From the NCBI GenBank assembly GCA_021613375.1, contig CM038708.1, positions 28,697,912 through 28,761,911 on the forward strand: DNA of 64,000 bases. Direction: 5' to 3'. This document shows, in pieces, positions 23,888 through 37,180 of the stretch; within the stretch, counting starts at the first letter, position 1, and the number at the start of each line of letters is the position of its first letter. This DNA comes from Megaleporinus macrocephalus. Lineage: Eukaryota > Chordata > Actinopteri > Characiformes > Anostomidae. Position numbers and translations under genes: made by a program. The notes below the pieces were generated by a model. It worked only from the letters and a program-made list of their open reading frames with translations, was not told the origin of the DNA and did no database searches.

Positions 23888-24022
23888 TCTTTCACATAGT
23901 TCTGTATACAGAAAGATGTAGTTAAACATAAAGAGTTAACAGAGTCACTAATTCTTCAAAATGTGAAATTCTAAACTATTTAGGAAAAATATCTTTAGAA
24001 AGTGAATTAACATCTTATATTA
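22828..24022. other. Gene-free interval with a repeat-like block
   Basis: The stretch 23260-23690 (rich in AACAGGTGA, GGAGACACAGG and ACGTAAACAGA motifs) looks like part of a dispersed repeat, family not assigned. No exon seen. Confidence 0.4.
23800..23885. repeat. (AT)n(GT)n microsatellite
   Basis: A long TA run passing directly into a TG run. Confidence 0.97.
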
Positions 24023-24068
24023 AGCTGGGTCGTTATCACAATATCCAACGTTTGATTCTTTTACTCAC

Positions 24069-25420
24069 TCAGATGCTGGTCCACCACTTCTCCTCCAGCA
24101 ACGTCCCTCGGCAGGATCACCAGGAGCTCACTGGTGTCTCTGTTCTCCTGCTTTAATATTCATATCAGAATGAAAAATATCAGCATTTGTTCTGTTAATG
24201 TAGAGATAGAATGATGCTCATCATGATAACAGGTTCTCCTACTAACCCAGAGGGGTGCTAGAGGGTGGTCCAGCATCTTCAGACTGCAGCAGCTGAACAG
24301 TCGTCTTGGTATTTACGCCTATTTAATTTAGAATTCAATCATTTAGACAGATTAGAGTTTATATTCAGTTAAATTCCTGTTTATATTAAATAATTAATAA
24401 TATTAATAAATAAAATACATACAACACAACTAACACAGAGTAACCATAACAATAACCCTACACTCAACACTAACTAACATTAACATTGACCCTACACTTA
24501 ACACTACCTAACACTAACATTAACCATACACTTAACCCTACCTAACATTAACAATAACCCTACACTTAACACTACCTAACATTAAAATTAACCCTACACT
24601 CAACACTACCTAACATTAACATTAACCCTACACTTAATGCTACCTAACAACATTAACCCTACACTTAACACTACCTAACATTAACATTAACCCTACACTT
24701 AACACTACCTAACAACATTAACCCTACACTTAACACTACCTAACATTAACATTAACCCTACACTTAACCCTACCTAACAACATTAACCCTACACTTAACA
24801 CTACCTAACATTAACATTAACCCTACACTTAACCCTACCTAACAACATTAACCCTACACTTAACACTACCTAACATTAACATTAACCCTACACTTAACCC
24901 TACCTAACATTAACATTAACTCTTAACACTTACCCATTCACTTTAACGTCTTAAACCTAACATTTACCCTGCTCGGATTGGTCAGTTCACACCATCTGTT
25001 CTGATTGGTCAAGCACCAGAGTTGTTGAAATGGGTTAAGTCCCACCCCTACACTAAAGGAGAGTGTATCCAGCGCTGTACTCTGATTTATTCAGTATGTA
25101 CTGAGAATCACTGACTTGTTCAGTAACTACTGTTAATTATAGTGACGTCGACTCATCTACTCACTCAGAAGCTGCTCAGTCTCTGTGCTGATGTCCACCG
25201 GCTCTGGCTCGGCTTCCTCCATCAGCACAGTCACTTTCTCCTGTAGTGGAGTCTCCCTCTCCTCCTCCTCTTTCCTCGAGAAACTCCACTCTCTCTCACT
25301 CCTCCTCCCCTTTCCTCTCTCTTTCTCCTCAGTAAGGTCTCCTTCTTCCTTTCTGTGCTCCTCCTCTCCCTCACTCTCTCTATCTCCTCCTCCACAACAC
25401 CAAAACTTTCTCCAGCTCAT
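24069..25420 (-). pseudogene. Truncated copy of the cassette gene, exons 1-3
   Basis: Minus-strand exons 25165-25420, 24247-24318 and 24069-24150 correspond to exons 1-3 of the gene at 43043-48641. Exon 1 starts MSWRKFWCCGGGDRESEGEE and is intact. Exon 2 is intact, but its donor is GTTAGT instead of GTGAGT. Exon 3 is 82 nt instead of 90: eight bases after AACAGAGA are missing, which shifts the frame into TGA a few codons later. Exons 4-14 are absent because the duplication ends at 24023. The 5' flank with its twin TGACATCA sites is kept, so a short transcript could still be made, but not the full protein. Confidence 0.85.
24427..24965. repeat. CCTAACATTAACATTAACC-type tandem array, copy A
   Basis: Imperfect units built from CTAACATTAACATTAACC and CTACACTTAACACTAC blocks, in intron 1 of the truncated gene copy. 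It has a loose likeness to telomeric CCCTAA but a longer, irregular period. The homologue is at 47115-48055. Confidence 0.9.
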
Positions 25421-25816
25421 TTCTACGTCTATCTCCTTCGACTCCTCAGCACAGACTGATCTGACGCGCACGGAACTTCTGCACTCGCGTACATCTCACC
25501 TTTATGACATCACACGGCCTCTATAGTGACATCACGGCGGAATGTTAAACACTCTGTGGAGGTACCTCTCTGTTGGTAAATGAATGTGAGGCTACAGTTA
25601 ATGGGCTTCATGTAGTGAATCGTAGCGACGCTGCTGTGTTTACTCCTCACTTCTCAGATTTGAGCAGTTCATGTGAATCAGACTGACAACCTGCTGTAGC
25701 TTCATTTCATCTCCTCACAGAACACCATCCATAGAGACTCTCTGAGAAACATTAAAGGAGCCATAGAATTCCTTCATCCAGCAGTTTCAGTTCAGTGTGT
25801 TCAGAATTAGTCTCCA

Positions 25817-25975
25817 TCCATGTACACCAACCGGACACTTTATTAGGTACACCTCCTTATATCTCCACTCACTGTCCATTATATCAGCTCCACTGACCCT
25901 ATAGGAGCACTTCAAACTGTATTACCCTGCTCTTTAATGATCAGGACCCCCACAGGACCACCACAGAGCAGAGCA
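25817..25975 (-). repeat. Fish MITE fragment, copy A
   Basis: Reads CACTTTATTAGGTACACC, ATATCAGCTCCACTGACC and CAGGACCCCCACAGGACCACC, the inverse of the repeat at 6990-7370. At its right end, after GAGCAGAGCACAATTATCAG, units of the 36-bp TACTTTCTACTCC array begin (three here). The array therefore seems to start at this repeat's edge. Confidence 0.7.
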
Positions 25976-26075
25976 CAATTATCAGTACTTTCTACTCCTT
26001 ACATTTACACTCCATTATCAGTACTTTCTACTCCTTACATTTACACTCCATTATCAGTACTTTCTACTGATAACA

Positions 26076-29000
26076 GTGTTGGTGATGATAAAGGAATGAA
26101 GGGATGAAGGAACAGTCTTGATGATGATGATGATAGAGGGATGAAGGGGTGAAGGAACAGTGTTGGTGATGATAAAGGGATGAAGGGATGAAGGAACAGT
26201 GTTGGTGATGATAAAGGGATGAAGGGATGAAGGAACAGTGTTGGTGATGATAGAGGGATGAAGGGATGAAAGTACAGTGTTGGTGATGATAGAGGGATGA
26301 AAGAACAGTGTTGGTGATGATAAAGGGATGAAGGGATGAAGGAACAGTGTTGGTGATGATAGAGGGATGAAGGGATGAAGGAACAGTTTTGGTGATGATA
26401 AAGGAATTAAAGGATGAAGGAACAGTGTTGGTGATGATAGAGAGATGAAAGGATGAAGGAACAGTGTTGGTGATGATAGAGGGATGAAGGGATGAAGGAA
26501 CAGTGTTGGTGATGATACAGGGATGAAGAGATGAAAGAACAGTGTTGGTGATGATAGAGGGATGAAAGAACAGTGTTGGTGATGATAAAGGGATGAAGGG
26601 ATGAAGGAACAGTTTTGGTGATGATAAAGGAATGAAGGGATGAAGGAACAGTGTTGGTGATGATAGAGAGATGAAAGGATGAAGGAACAGTGTTGGTGAT
26701 GATACAGGGATGAAGGGATGAAGGAACAGTGTTGGTGATGATAAAGGGATGAAGGGATGAAGGAACAGTGTTGGTGATGATAGAGGGATGAAGGAACAGT
26801 GTTGGTGATGATAAAGGGATGAAAGGATGAAGGAACAGTGTTGGTGATGATAGAGGGATGAAGGGATGAAGGAACAGTGTTGGTGATGATAGAGGGATGA
26901 AGGGATGAAGGAACAGTGTTGGTGATGATAGAGGGATGAAGGGATGAAGGAACAGTGTTGGTGATAGAGGGATGAAGGGATGAAGGAACAGTGTTGGTGA
27001 TGATAGAGGGATGAAGGGATGAAGGAACAGTTTTGGTGATGATAGAGAGATGAAGGGATGAAGGAACAGTGTTGGTGATGATAAAAGAATAAAGGGATGA
27101 AGGAACAGTGTTGGTGATGATAAAGGAATGAAGGGATGAAGGAACAGTGTTGGTGATGATAAAGGAATGAAAGGATGAAGGAACAGTGTTGGTGATGATA
27201 AATGGATGAAGGGTTGAAAGAACGTTGTTGGTGATGATGAAGAAATGAAGGGATGAAGGAACAGTGTTGGTGATGATAAAGGAATGAAGGGTTGAAGGAA
27301 CGGTGTTAGTGATGATAAAAGAATGAAAGGATGAAGGAACAGTGTTGGTGATGATAAAGGGATGAAGGGATGAAGGAACGGTGTTGGTGATGATAAAGGG
27401 ATGAAGGGATGAAGGAACAGTGTTGGTGATGATAAAGGAATGAAAGAATGAAGGAACAGTGTTGGTGATGATAAAGGGATGAAGGGTTGAAAGAACGGTG
27501 TTGGTGATGATGAAGAAATGAAGGGATGAAGGATCAGTGTTGGTAATAATAAAGGAATGAAGGGTTGAAAGAACAGTGTTAGTGATAATAAAGGAATGAA
27601 AGGATGAAGGAACAGTGCTGGTGATGATAAAGGGATGAAGGGATGAAGGAACAGTGTTGGTGATGATAAAGGGATGAAGGGATGAAGGAACAGAGTTGGT
27701 GATGATAGAGGGATGAAGGGATGAAGGAACAGTGTTGGTGATGATAAATGGATGAAGGGTTGAAAGAACGGTCTTGGTGATGATGAAGAAATGAAGGGAT
27801 GAAGGAACAGTGTTGGTGATGATAAAGGAATGAAGGGTTGAAGGAACGGTGTTAGTGATGATAAAAGAATGAAAGGATGAAGGAACAGTGTTGGTGATGA
27901 TAAAGGGATGAAGGGATGAAGGAACAGTGTTGGTGATGATAGAGGGTTGAAAGGATGAAGGAACAGTGTTGCTGATGATAAAGGGATGAAGGGATGAAGG
28001 AACAGTGTTGATGATGATAGAGGGATGAAGGGATGAAGGAACAGTGTTGGTGATGATGAAGGAATCAAGGGATGAAGGAACAGTGTTGGTGATGATAGAG
28101 GGATGAAGGGATGAAGGAACAGTGTTGGTGATGATAAAGGGATGAAGGGATGAAGGAACAGTGTTGGTGATGATAGAGGGATGAAAGGATGAAGGAACAG
28201 TGTTGCTGATGATAAAGGGATGAAGGGATGAAGGAACAGTGTTGCTGATGATAGAGGGATGAAAGGATAAAGGAACAGTGTTGCTGATTATAAAGGGATG
28301 AAGGGATGAAGGAACAGTGTTGGTGATGATAGAGGGATGAAGGGATGAAGGAACAGTGTTGGTGATGATGAAGGGATCAAGGGATGAAGGAACAGTGTTG
28401 GTTATGATATAGGGATGAAGGTATGAAGGAACTGTGTTGGTGATGATAAAGGGATGAAGGTATGAAGGAACAGTGTTCGTGATGATAAAGGGATAAAGGT
28501 ATGAAGGAACAGTGTTGGTGATAATGAAGGGATGAAGGAATAGTTTTGGTGATGATAAAGGGAAGAAGGGATGAAGGAACAGTGTTGGTGATGATAGAGG
28601 GATGAAGGGATGAAGGAACAGTGTTCGTGATGATAGAGGGATGAAGGAACAGTGTTGGTGATGTTAGAGGCATGAAAGGATGAAGGAACAGTGTTGGTGA
28701 TGATGAAGGGATGAAGGAACAGCGTTGGTGATGATAGAGGGATGAAGGGATGAAGGAACAGTGTTGGTGATGATAGAGAGATGAAGGGATGAAGGAACAG
28801 TGTTGGTGATGATAAAGGGATGAAGGAACAGTGTTGGTGATGATAGAGGAATGAAGGGATAAAGGAACAGTGTTGGTGATGATAGAGGGATGAAGGGATA
28901 AAGTAACAGTGTTGGTGATAGAGGGATGAAGGGATGAAGGAACAGTGTTGGTGATGATAAAGGGATGAAGGGATGAAGGAACAGTGTTGGTGGTGATAGA

Positions 29001-32000
29001 GGGATGAAAGAACAGTGTTGGTGATGATAAAGGGATGAAGGGATGAAGGAACAGTGTTGGTGATGATAGAGGGATGAAGGGATGAAGGAACAGTTTTGGT
29101 GATGATAAAGGAATTAAAGGATGAAGGAACAGTGTTGGTGATGATAGAGAGATGAAAGGATGAAGGAACAGTGTTGGTGATGATAGAGGGATGAAGGGAT
29201 GAAGGAACAGTGTTGGTGATGATACAGGGATGAAGGGATGAAAGAACAGTGTTGGTGATGATAGAGGGATGAAAGAACAGTGTTGGTGATGATAAAGGGA
29301 TGAAGGGATGAAGGAACAGTTTTGGTGATGATAAAGGAATGAAGGGATGAAGGAACAGTGTTGGTGATGATAGAGAGATGAAAGGATGAAGGAACAGTGT
29401 TGGTGATGATACAGGGATGAAGGGATGAAGGAACAGTGTTGGTGATGATAAAGGGATGAAGGGATGAAGGAACAGTGTTGGTGATGATAGAGGGATGAAG
29501 GAACAGTGTTGGTGATGATAAAGGGATGAAAGGATGAAGGAACAGTGTTGGTGATGATAGAGGGATGAAGGGATGAAGGAACAGTGTTGGTGATGATAGA
29601 GGGATGAAGGGATGAAGGAACAGTGTTGGTGATGATAGAGGGATGAAGGGATGAAGGAACAGTGTTGGTGATAGAGGGATGAAGGGATGAAGGAACAGTG
29701 TTGGTGATGATAGAGGGATGAAGGGATGAAGGAACAGTTTTGGTGATGATAGAGAGATGAAGGGATGAAGGAACAGTGTTGGTGATGATAAAAGAATAAA
29801 GGGATGAAGGAACAGTGTTGGTGATGATAAAGGAATGAAGGGATGAAGGAACAGTGTTGGTGATGATAAAGGAATGAAAGGATGAAGGAACAGTGTTGGT
29901 GATGATAAATGGATGAAGGGTTGAAAGAACGTTGTTGGTGATGATGAAGAAATGAAGGGATGAAGGAACAGTGTTGGTGATGATAAATGAATGAAGGGTT
30001 GAAGGAACGGTGTTAGTGATGATAAAAGAATGAAAGGATGAAGGAACAGTGTTGGTGATGATAAAGGAATGAAGGGATGAAGGAACGGTGTTGGTGATGA
30101 TAAAGGGATGAAGGGATGAAGGAACAGTGTTGTTGATGATAAAGAAATGAAAGAATGAAGGAACAGTGTTGGTGATGATAAAGGGATGAAGGGTTGAAAG
30201 AACGGTGTTGGTGATGATGAAGAAATGAAGGGATGAAGGATCAGTGTTGGTAATAATAAAGGAATGAAGGGTTGAAAGAACGGTGTTAGTGATAATAAAG
30301 GAATGAAAGGATGAAGGAACAGTGCTGGTGATGATAAAGGGATGAAGGGATGAAGGAACAGTGTTGGTGATGATAAAGGGATGAAGGGATGAAGGAACAG
30401 AGTTGGTGATGATAGAGGGATGAAGGGATGAAGGAACAGTGTTGGTGATGATAAATGGATGAAGGGTTGAAAGAACGGTCTTGGTGATGATGAAGAAATG
30501 AAGGGATGAAGGAACAGTGTTGGTGATGATAAAGGAATGAAGGGTTGAAGGAACGGTGTTAGTGATGATAAAAGAATGAAAGGATGAAGGAACAGTGTTG
30601 GTGATGATAAAGGGATGAAGGGATGAAGGAACAGTGTTGGTGATGATAGAGGGATGAAAGGATGAAGGAACAGTGTTGCTGATGATAAAGGGATGAAGGG
30701 ATGAAGGAACAGTGTTGATGATGATAGAGGGATGAAGGGATGAAGGAACAGTGTTGGTGATGATGAAGGAATCAAGGGATGAAGGAACAGTGTTGGTGAT
30801 GATAGAGGGATGAAGGGATGAAGGAAGTGTTGGTGATGATAAAGGGATGAAGGGATGAAGGAACAGTGTTGGTGATGATAGAGGGATGAAAGGATGAAGG
30901 AACAGTGTTGCTGATGATAAAGGGATGAAGGGATGAAGGAACAGTGTTGCTGATGATAGAGGGATGAAAGGATAAAGGAACAGTGTTGCTGATTATAAAG
31001 GGATGAAGGGATGAAGGAACAGTGTTGGTGATGATAGAGGGATGAAGGGATGAAGGAACAGTGTTGGTGATGATGAAGGAATCAAGGGATGAAGGAACAG
31101 TGTTGGTTATGATAGAGGGATGAAGGTATGAAGGAACTGTGTTGGTGATGATAAAGGGATGAAGGTATGAAGGAACAGTGTTCGTGATGATAAAGGGATA
31201 AAGGTATGAAGGAACAGTGTTGGTGATAATGAAGGGATGAAGGAATAGTTTTGGTGATGATAAAGGGAAGAAGGGATGAAGGAACAGTGTTGGTGATGAT
31301 AGAGGGATGAAGGGATGAAGGAACAGTGTTCGTGATGATAGAGGGATGAAGGAACAGTGTTGGTGATGTTAGAGGCATGAAAGGATGAAGGAACAGTGTT
31401 GGTGATGATGAAGGCATGAAGGAACAGTGTTGGTGATGATAGAGGGATGAAGGGATGTAAGAACAGTGTTGGTGATGATAGAGGGATGAAAGGATGAAGG
31501 AAGTGTTGGTGATGATAAAGGGATGAAGGGATGAAGGAACAGTGTTGGTGATGATAAAGGGATGAAGGGATGAAGGAACAGTGTTGGTGATGATAGAGGG
31601 ATGAAGGGATGAAGGAACAGTGTTGGTGATGATAGAGGGATGAAAGGATGAAGGAACAGTGTTGGTGATGATAGAGGGATGAAGTGATGAAGGAACAGTG
31701 TTGGTGATGATAGAGAGATGAAGGGATGAAGGAACAGTGTTGGTGATGATAAAGGGATGAAGGAACAGTGTTGGTGATGATAGAGGAATGAAGGGATAAA
31801 GGAACAGTGTTGGTGATGATAGAGGGATGAAGGGATAAAGTAACAGTGTTGGTGATAGAGGGATGAAGGGATGAAGGAACAGTGTTGGTGATGATAAAGG
31901 GATGAAGGGATGAAGGAACAGTGTTGGTGGTGATAGAGGGATGAAGGAACAGTGTTGGTGATGATAGAGGAATGAAGGGATGAAGGAACTGTGTTGGTGA

Positions 32001-35000
32001 TGATAAAGGGATGAAGGTATGAAGGAACAGTGTTGGTGATGATAAAGGGATGAAGGTATGAAGGAACAGTGTTGGTGATGATGAAGGGATGAAGGAACAG
32101 TTTTGGTGATGATAAAGGGATGAAGGGATGAAGGAACAGTGTTGGTGATGATAAAGGGATGAAGGGATGAAGGAACAGTGTTGGTGATGATAGAGGGATG
32201 AAGGGATGAAGGAACAGTGTTGGTGATGATAAAGGGATGAAGGGATGAAGGAACAGTTTTGGTGATGATAAAGGGATGAAGGGATGAAGGAACAGTGTTG
32301 GTGATGATAGAGGGATGAAGGGATGAAGGAACAGTGTTGGTGATGATAGAGGGATGAAAGGATGAAGGAACAGTGTTGCTGATGATAAAGAGATGAAGGG
32401 ATGAAGGAACAGTGTTGGTGATGATAGAGGGATGAAAGGATGAAGGAACAGTGTTGCTGATGATAAAGGGATGAAGGGATGAAGGAACAGTGTTGGTGAT
32501 GATAGAGGGATGAAGGGATGAAGGAACAGTGTTGGTGATGATGAAGGGATCAAGGGATGAAGGAACAGTGTTGGTGATGATAGAGGGATGAAGGTATGAA
32601 GGAACTGTGTTGGTGATGATAAAGGGATGAAGGTATGAAGGAACAGTGTTGGTGGTGATAAAGGGATGAAGGTATGAAGGAACAGTGTTGGTGATGATGA
32701 AGGGATGAAGGAACAGGTTTGGTGATGATAAAGGGATGAAGGAACAGTGTTGGTGATGATAAAGGGATGAAGGGATGAAGGAACAGTATTGGTGATGATA
32801 AAGGAATTAAAGGATGAAGGAACAGTGTTGGTGATGATAGAGAGATGAAAGGATGAAGGAACAGTGTTGGTGATGATAAAGGGATGAAGGGATGAAGGAA
32901 CAGTGTTGGTGATGATAAAAGAATGAAAGGATGAAGGAACAGTGTTGGTGATGATAAAGGGATGAAGGGATGATGGAACAGTGTTGGTGATGATAAAGGG
33001 ATGAAGGGATGAAGGAACAGTGTTGGTGATGATAAAGGAATGAAAGAATGAAGGAACAGTGTTGGTGATGATAAAGGGATGAAGGGTTGAAAGAACGGTG
33101 TTGGTGATGATGAAGAAATGAAGGGATGAAGGATCAATGTTGGTGATAATAAAGGAATGAAGGGTTGAAAGAACGGTGTTAGTGATAATAAAGGAATGAA
33201 AGGATGAAGGAACAGTGTTGGTGATGATAAAGGGATGAAGGGTTGAAGGAACGGTGTTAGTGATGATAAAAGAATGAAAGGATGAAGGAACAGTGTTGGT
33301 GATGATAAACAGATGAAGGGATGAAGGAACAGTGTTGGTGATGATAAAGGGATGAAGGAACAGTGTTGGTGATGATAGAGGAATGAAGGGATGAAGGAAC
33401 AGTGTTGGTGATGATAAAGGGATGAAGGGATGAAGGAACAGTGTTGGTGATGATAGAGGGATGAAAGGATGAAGGAACAGTGTTGCTGATGATAAAGGGA
33501 TGAAGGGATGAAGGAACAGTGTTGCTGATGATAGAGGGATGAAGGGATGAAGGAACAGTGTTGGTGGTGATAAAGGGATGAAGGTATGAAGGAACAGTGT
33601 TGGTGATGATGAAGGGATGAAGGAACAGGTTTGGTGATGATAAAGGGATGAAGGAACAGTGTTGGTGATGATAAAGGGATGAAGGGATGAAGGAACAGTA
33701 TTGGTGATGATAAAGGAATTAAAGGATGAAGGAACAGTGTTGGTGATGATAGAGAGATGAAAGGATGAAGGAACAGTGTTGGTGATGATAAAGGGATGAA
33801 GGGATGAAGGAACAGTGTTGGTGATGATAAAAGAATGAAAGGATGAAGGAACAGTGTTGGTGATGATAAAGGGATGAAGGGATGATGGAACAGTGTTGGT
33901 GATGATAAAGGGATGAAGGGATGAAGGAACAGTGTTGGTGATGATAAAGGAATGAAAGAATGAAGGAACAGTGTTGGTGATGATAAAGGGATGAAGGGTT
34001 GAAAGAACGGTGTTGGTGATGATGAAGAAATGAAGGGATGAAGGATCAGTGTTGGTGATAATAAAGGAATGAAGGGTTGAAAGAACGGTGTTAGTGATAA
34101 TAAAGGAATGAAAGGATGAAGGAACAGTGTTGGTGATGATAAAGGGATGAAGGGATGAAGGAACAGTGTTGGTGATGATAAGGGATGAAGGGATGAAGGA
34201 ACAGAGTTGGTGATGATAGAGGGATGAAGGGATGAAGGAACAGTGTTGGTGATGATAAATGGATGAAGGGTTGAAAGAACGGTCTTGGTGATGATGAAGA
34301 AATGAAGGGATGAAGGAACAGTGTTGGTGATGATAAAGGAATGAAGGGTTGAAGGAACGGTGTTAGTGATGATAAAAGAATGAAAGGATGAAGGAACAGT
34401 GTTGGTGATGATAAACAGATGAAGGGATGAAGGAACAGTGTTGGTGATGATAAAGGGATGAAGGAACAGTGTTGGTGATGATAGAGGAATGAAGGGATGA
34501 AGGAACAGTGTTGGTGATGATAAAGGGATGAAGGGATGAAGGAACAGTGTTGGTGATGATAGAGGGATGAAAGGATGAAGGAACAGTGTTGCTGATGATA
34601 AAGGGATGAAGGGATGAAGGAACAGTGTTGCTGATGATAGAGGGATGAAGGGATGAAGGAACAGTGTTGGTGATGATGAAGGAATCAAGGGATGAAGGAA
34701 CAGTGTTGGTGATGATAGACGGATGAAAGTATGAAGGAACTGTGTTGGTGATGATAAAGGGATGAAGGTATGAAGGAACAGTGTTGGTGATGATAAAGGG
34801 ATAAAGGTATGAAGGAACAGTGTTGGTGATAATGAAGGGATGAAGGAATAGTTTTGGTGATGATAAAGGGATGAAGGGATGAAGGAACAGTGTTGGTGAT
34901 GATAAAGGGATGAAGGGATGAAGGAACAGTGTTCGTGATGATAGAGGGATAAAGGGATGAAGGAACAGTGTTGGTGATGTTAGAGGGATGAAAGGATGAA

Positions 35001-36855
35001 GGAACAGTGTTGACGATGATGAAGGGATGAAGGAACAGTGTTGGTGATGATAGAGGGATGAAGGGATGTAAGAACAGTGTTGGTGATGATAGAGGGATGA
35101 AAGGATGAAGGAAGTGTTGGTGATGATAAAGGGATGAAGGGATGAAGGAACAGTGTTGGTGATGATAAAGGGATGAAGGGATGAAGGAACAGTGTTGGTG
35201 ATGATAGAGGGATGAAGGGATGAAGGAACAGTGTTGGTGATGATAGAGGGATGAAAGGATGAAGGAACAGTGTTGGTGATGATAGAGGGATGAAGGGATG
35301 AAGGAACAGTGTTGGTGATGATAGAGAGATGAAGGGATGAAGGAACAGTGTTGGTAATGATAAAGGGATGAAGGAACAGTGTTGGTGATGATAGAGGAAT
35401 GAAGGGATAAAGGAACAGTGTTGGTGATGATAGAGGGATGAAGGGATAAAGTAACAGTGTTGGTGATAGAGGGATGAAGGGATGAAGGAACAGTGTTGGT
35501 GATGATAAAGGGATGAAGGGATGAAGGAACAGTGTTGGTGGTGATAGAGGGATGAAAGAACAGTGTTGGTGATAATAAAGGGATGAAGGAATGAAGGAAC
35601 AGTATTGGTGATGATAGAGGGACTAAGGGATGAAGGAACAGTGTTGGTGATGATAGAGGAATGAAGGGATGAAGGAACTGTGTTGGTGATGATAAAGGGA
35701 TGAAGGTATGAAGGAACAGTGTTGGTGATGATAAAAGGATTGAAGGTATGAAGGAACAGTGTTGGTGATGATGAAGGGATGAAGGAACAGTTTTGGTGAT
35801 GATAAAGGGATGAAGGGATGAAGGAACAGTGTTGGTGATGATAGAGGGATGAAGGGATGAAGGAACAGTGTTGTGTGATGTTAGAGGGATGAAAGGATGA
35901 AGGAACCATGTTGGTGATGGTGAAGGGATGAAAGAACAGTGTTGGTGATGATAGAGGGATGAAGGGATGAAGGAACAATGTTGGTGATGATAGAGGGATG
36001 AAAGGATGAAGGAAGTGTTGGTGATGATAAAGGGATGAAGGGATGAAGGAACAGTGTTGGTGATCATAAAGGGATGAAGTGATGAAGGAACAGTGTTGGT
36101 GATTATAGAGGGATGAAAGGATGAAGGAACAGTGTTGGTGATGATAGAGGGATGAAGGGATGAAGGAACAGTGTTGGTGGTGATAGAGGGATGAAGGGAT
36201 GAAGGAACAGTGTTGGTGATGATAGAGGGATGAAGGGATGAAGGAACAGTGTTGGTGATGATAGAGGGATGAAGGGATGAAGGAACAGTGTTGGTGATGA
36301 TAAAGGGATGAAGGGATGAAGGAACAGTTTTGGTGATGATAAAGGGATGAAGGAACAGTGTTGGTGATGATAGAGGGATGAAGGGATGAAGGAACAGTGT
36401 TGGTGATGATAGAGGGATGAAAGGATGAAGGAACAGTGTTGCTGATGATAAAGAGATGAAGGGATGAAGGAACAGTGTTGGTGATGATAGAGGGATGAAA
36501 GGATGAAGGAACAGTGTTGCTGATGATAAAGGGATGAAGTGATGAAGGAACAGTGTTGGTGATGATAGAGGGATGAAGGGATGAAGGAACAGTGTTGGTG
36601 ATGATGAAGGGATCAAGGGACGAAGGAACAGTGTTGGTGATGATAGAGGGATGAAGGTATGAAGGAACTGTGTTGGTGATGATAAAGGGATGAAGGTATG
36701 AAGGAACAGTGTTGGTGGTGATAAAGGGATGAAGGTATGAAGGAACAGTGTTGGTGATGATGAAGGGATGAAGGAACAGTTTTGGTGATGATAAAGGGAT
36801 GAAGGAACAGTGTTGGTGATGATAAAGGGATGAAGGGATGAAGGAACAGTGTTGT
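26076..36855. repeat. 10.8-kb minisatellite, 39-bp basic unit, higher-order structure
   Basis: The tandem unit is made of GGTGATGATAGAGGGATGAA followed by GGGATGAAGGAACAGTGTT (39 bp), with frequent 29-bp variants lacking one GATGAAGGG. On the minus strand 39 bp equals 13 codons (SSPTLFLHPFIPL), which gives open frames of 394 to 732 codons without any splice or start context. A large block recurs with a 2707-bp shift (26407-28068 against 29114-30775, equal length). A smaller block recurs with a ~912-bp shift (32651 against 33563). A marker variant (GATGTAAGAACAG) recurs 3.6 kb apart (31454 and 35065). Confidence 0.97.
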
Positions 36856-37180
36856 GTTGTGTGGTGGTCAGTGCTGCTATCATGGTTGTGCTATAATAAC
36901 TAGCTGCTGTTGTTCATTAGAGGTTGAGTTTAATTCTAGCTTAATATAAGTCATTATCATTAGCGTGTCTGAGTAACTCTCTCAGACACAGAGTGTGATT
37001 AAGAGACTAGCCGGGGGCGGAGTACGGAGACCGCTTTTGGTAAACACCCCTCGAATGTTTTGCTGTAAAGACCATGTAACAGGGGTGCTGTTTAACCCAG
37101 CGAGTCCCAGCATGAATATGAAATTACATGACCTTGTCATAAACATGGGGTTAATTAATTTTAGAGCAGTAACTCTTATC
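36856..37180. other. Unique spacer
   Basis: Single-copy-looking sequence between the 39-bp array and the palindromic element. No exon recognised. Confidence 0.4.

Larger units (their letters stand above)
24023..26075. repeat. Segmental duplication, copy A
   Basis: From AGCTGGGTCGTTATCACAAT (24023) rightward this segment matches 46712 onward, including introns, exons, the CCTAA-rich array, the upstream flank and the dispersed repeat. Left of 24023 the two copies are unrelated, which marks a breakpoint. Exon 1 shows only two amino-acid differences between copies, so the duplication is fairly recent. The copies differ most in array length: 0.5 kb here against 0.9 kb for the CCTAA array. Confidence 0.92.

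Noticed and set aside
24427..24965. Interstitial telomere repeat
   Set aside because: Units contain CCTAA, but the period is long and irregular and there are no runs of CCCTAA hexamers.
26407..36883. Minus-strand open frames of 332-732 codons (SSPTLFLHPFIPL repeats)
   Set aside because: They lie wholly within the 39-bp array. The unit is a multiple of three and stop-free in that frame, and frames break wherever a unit has an indel. There is no start, splice or promoter context.
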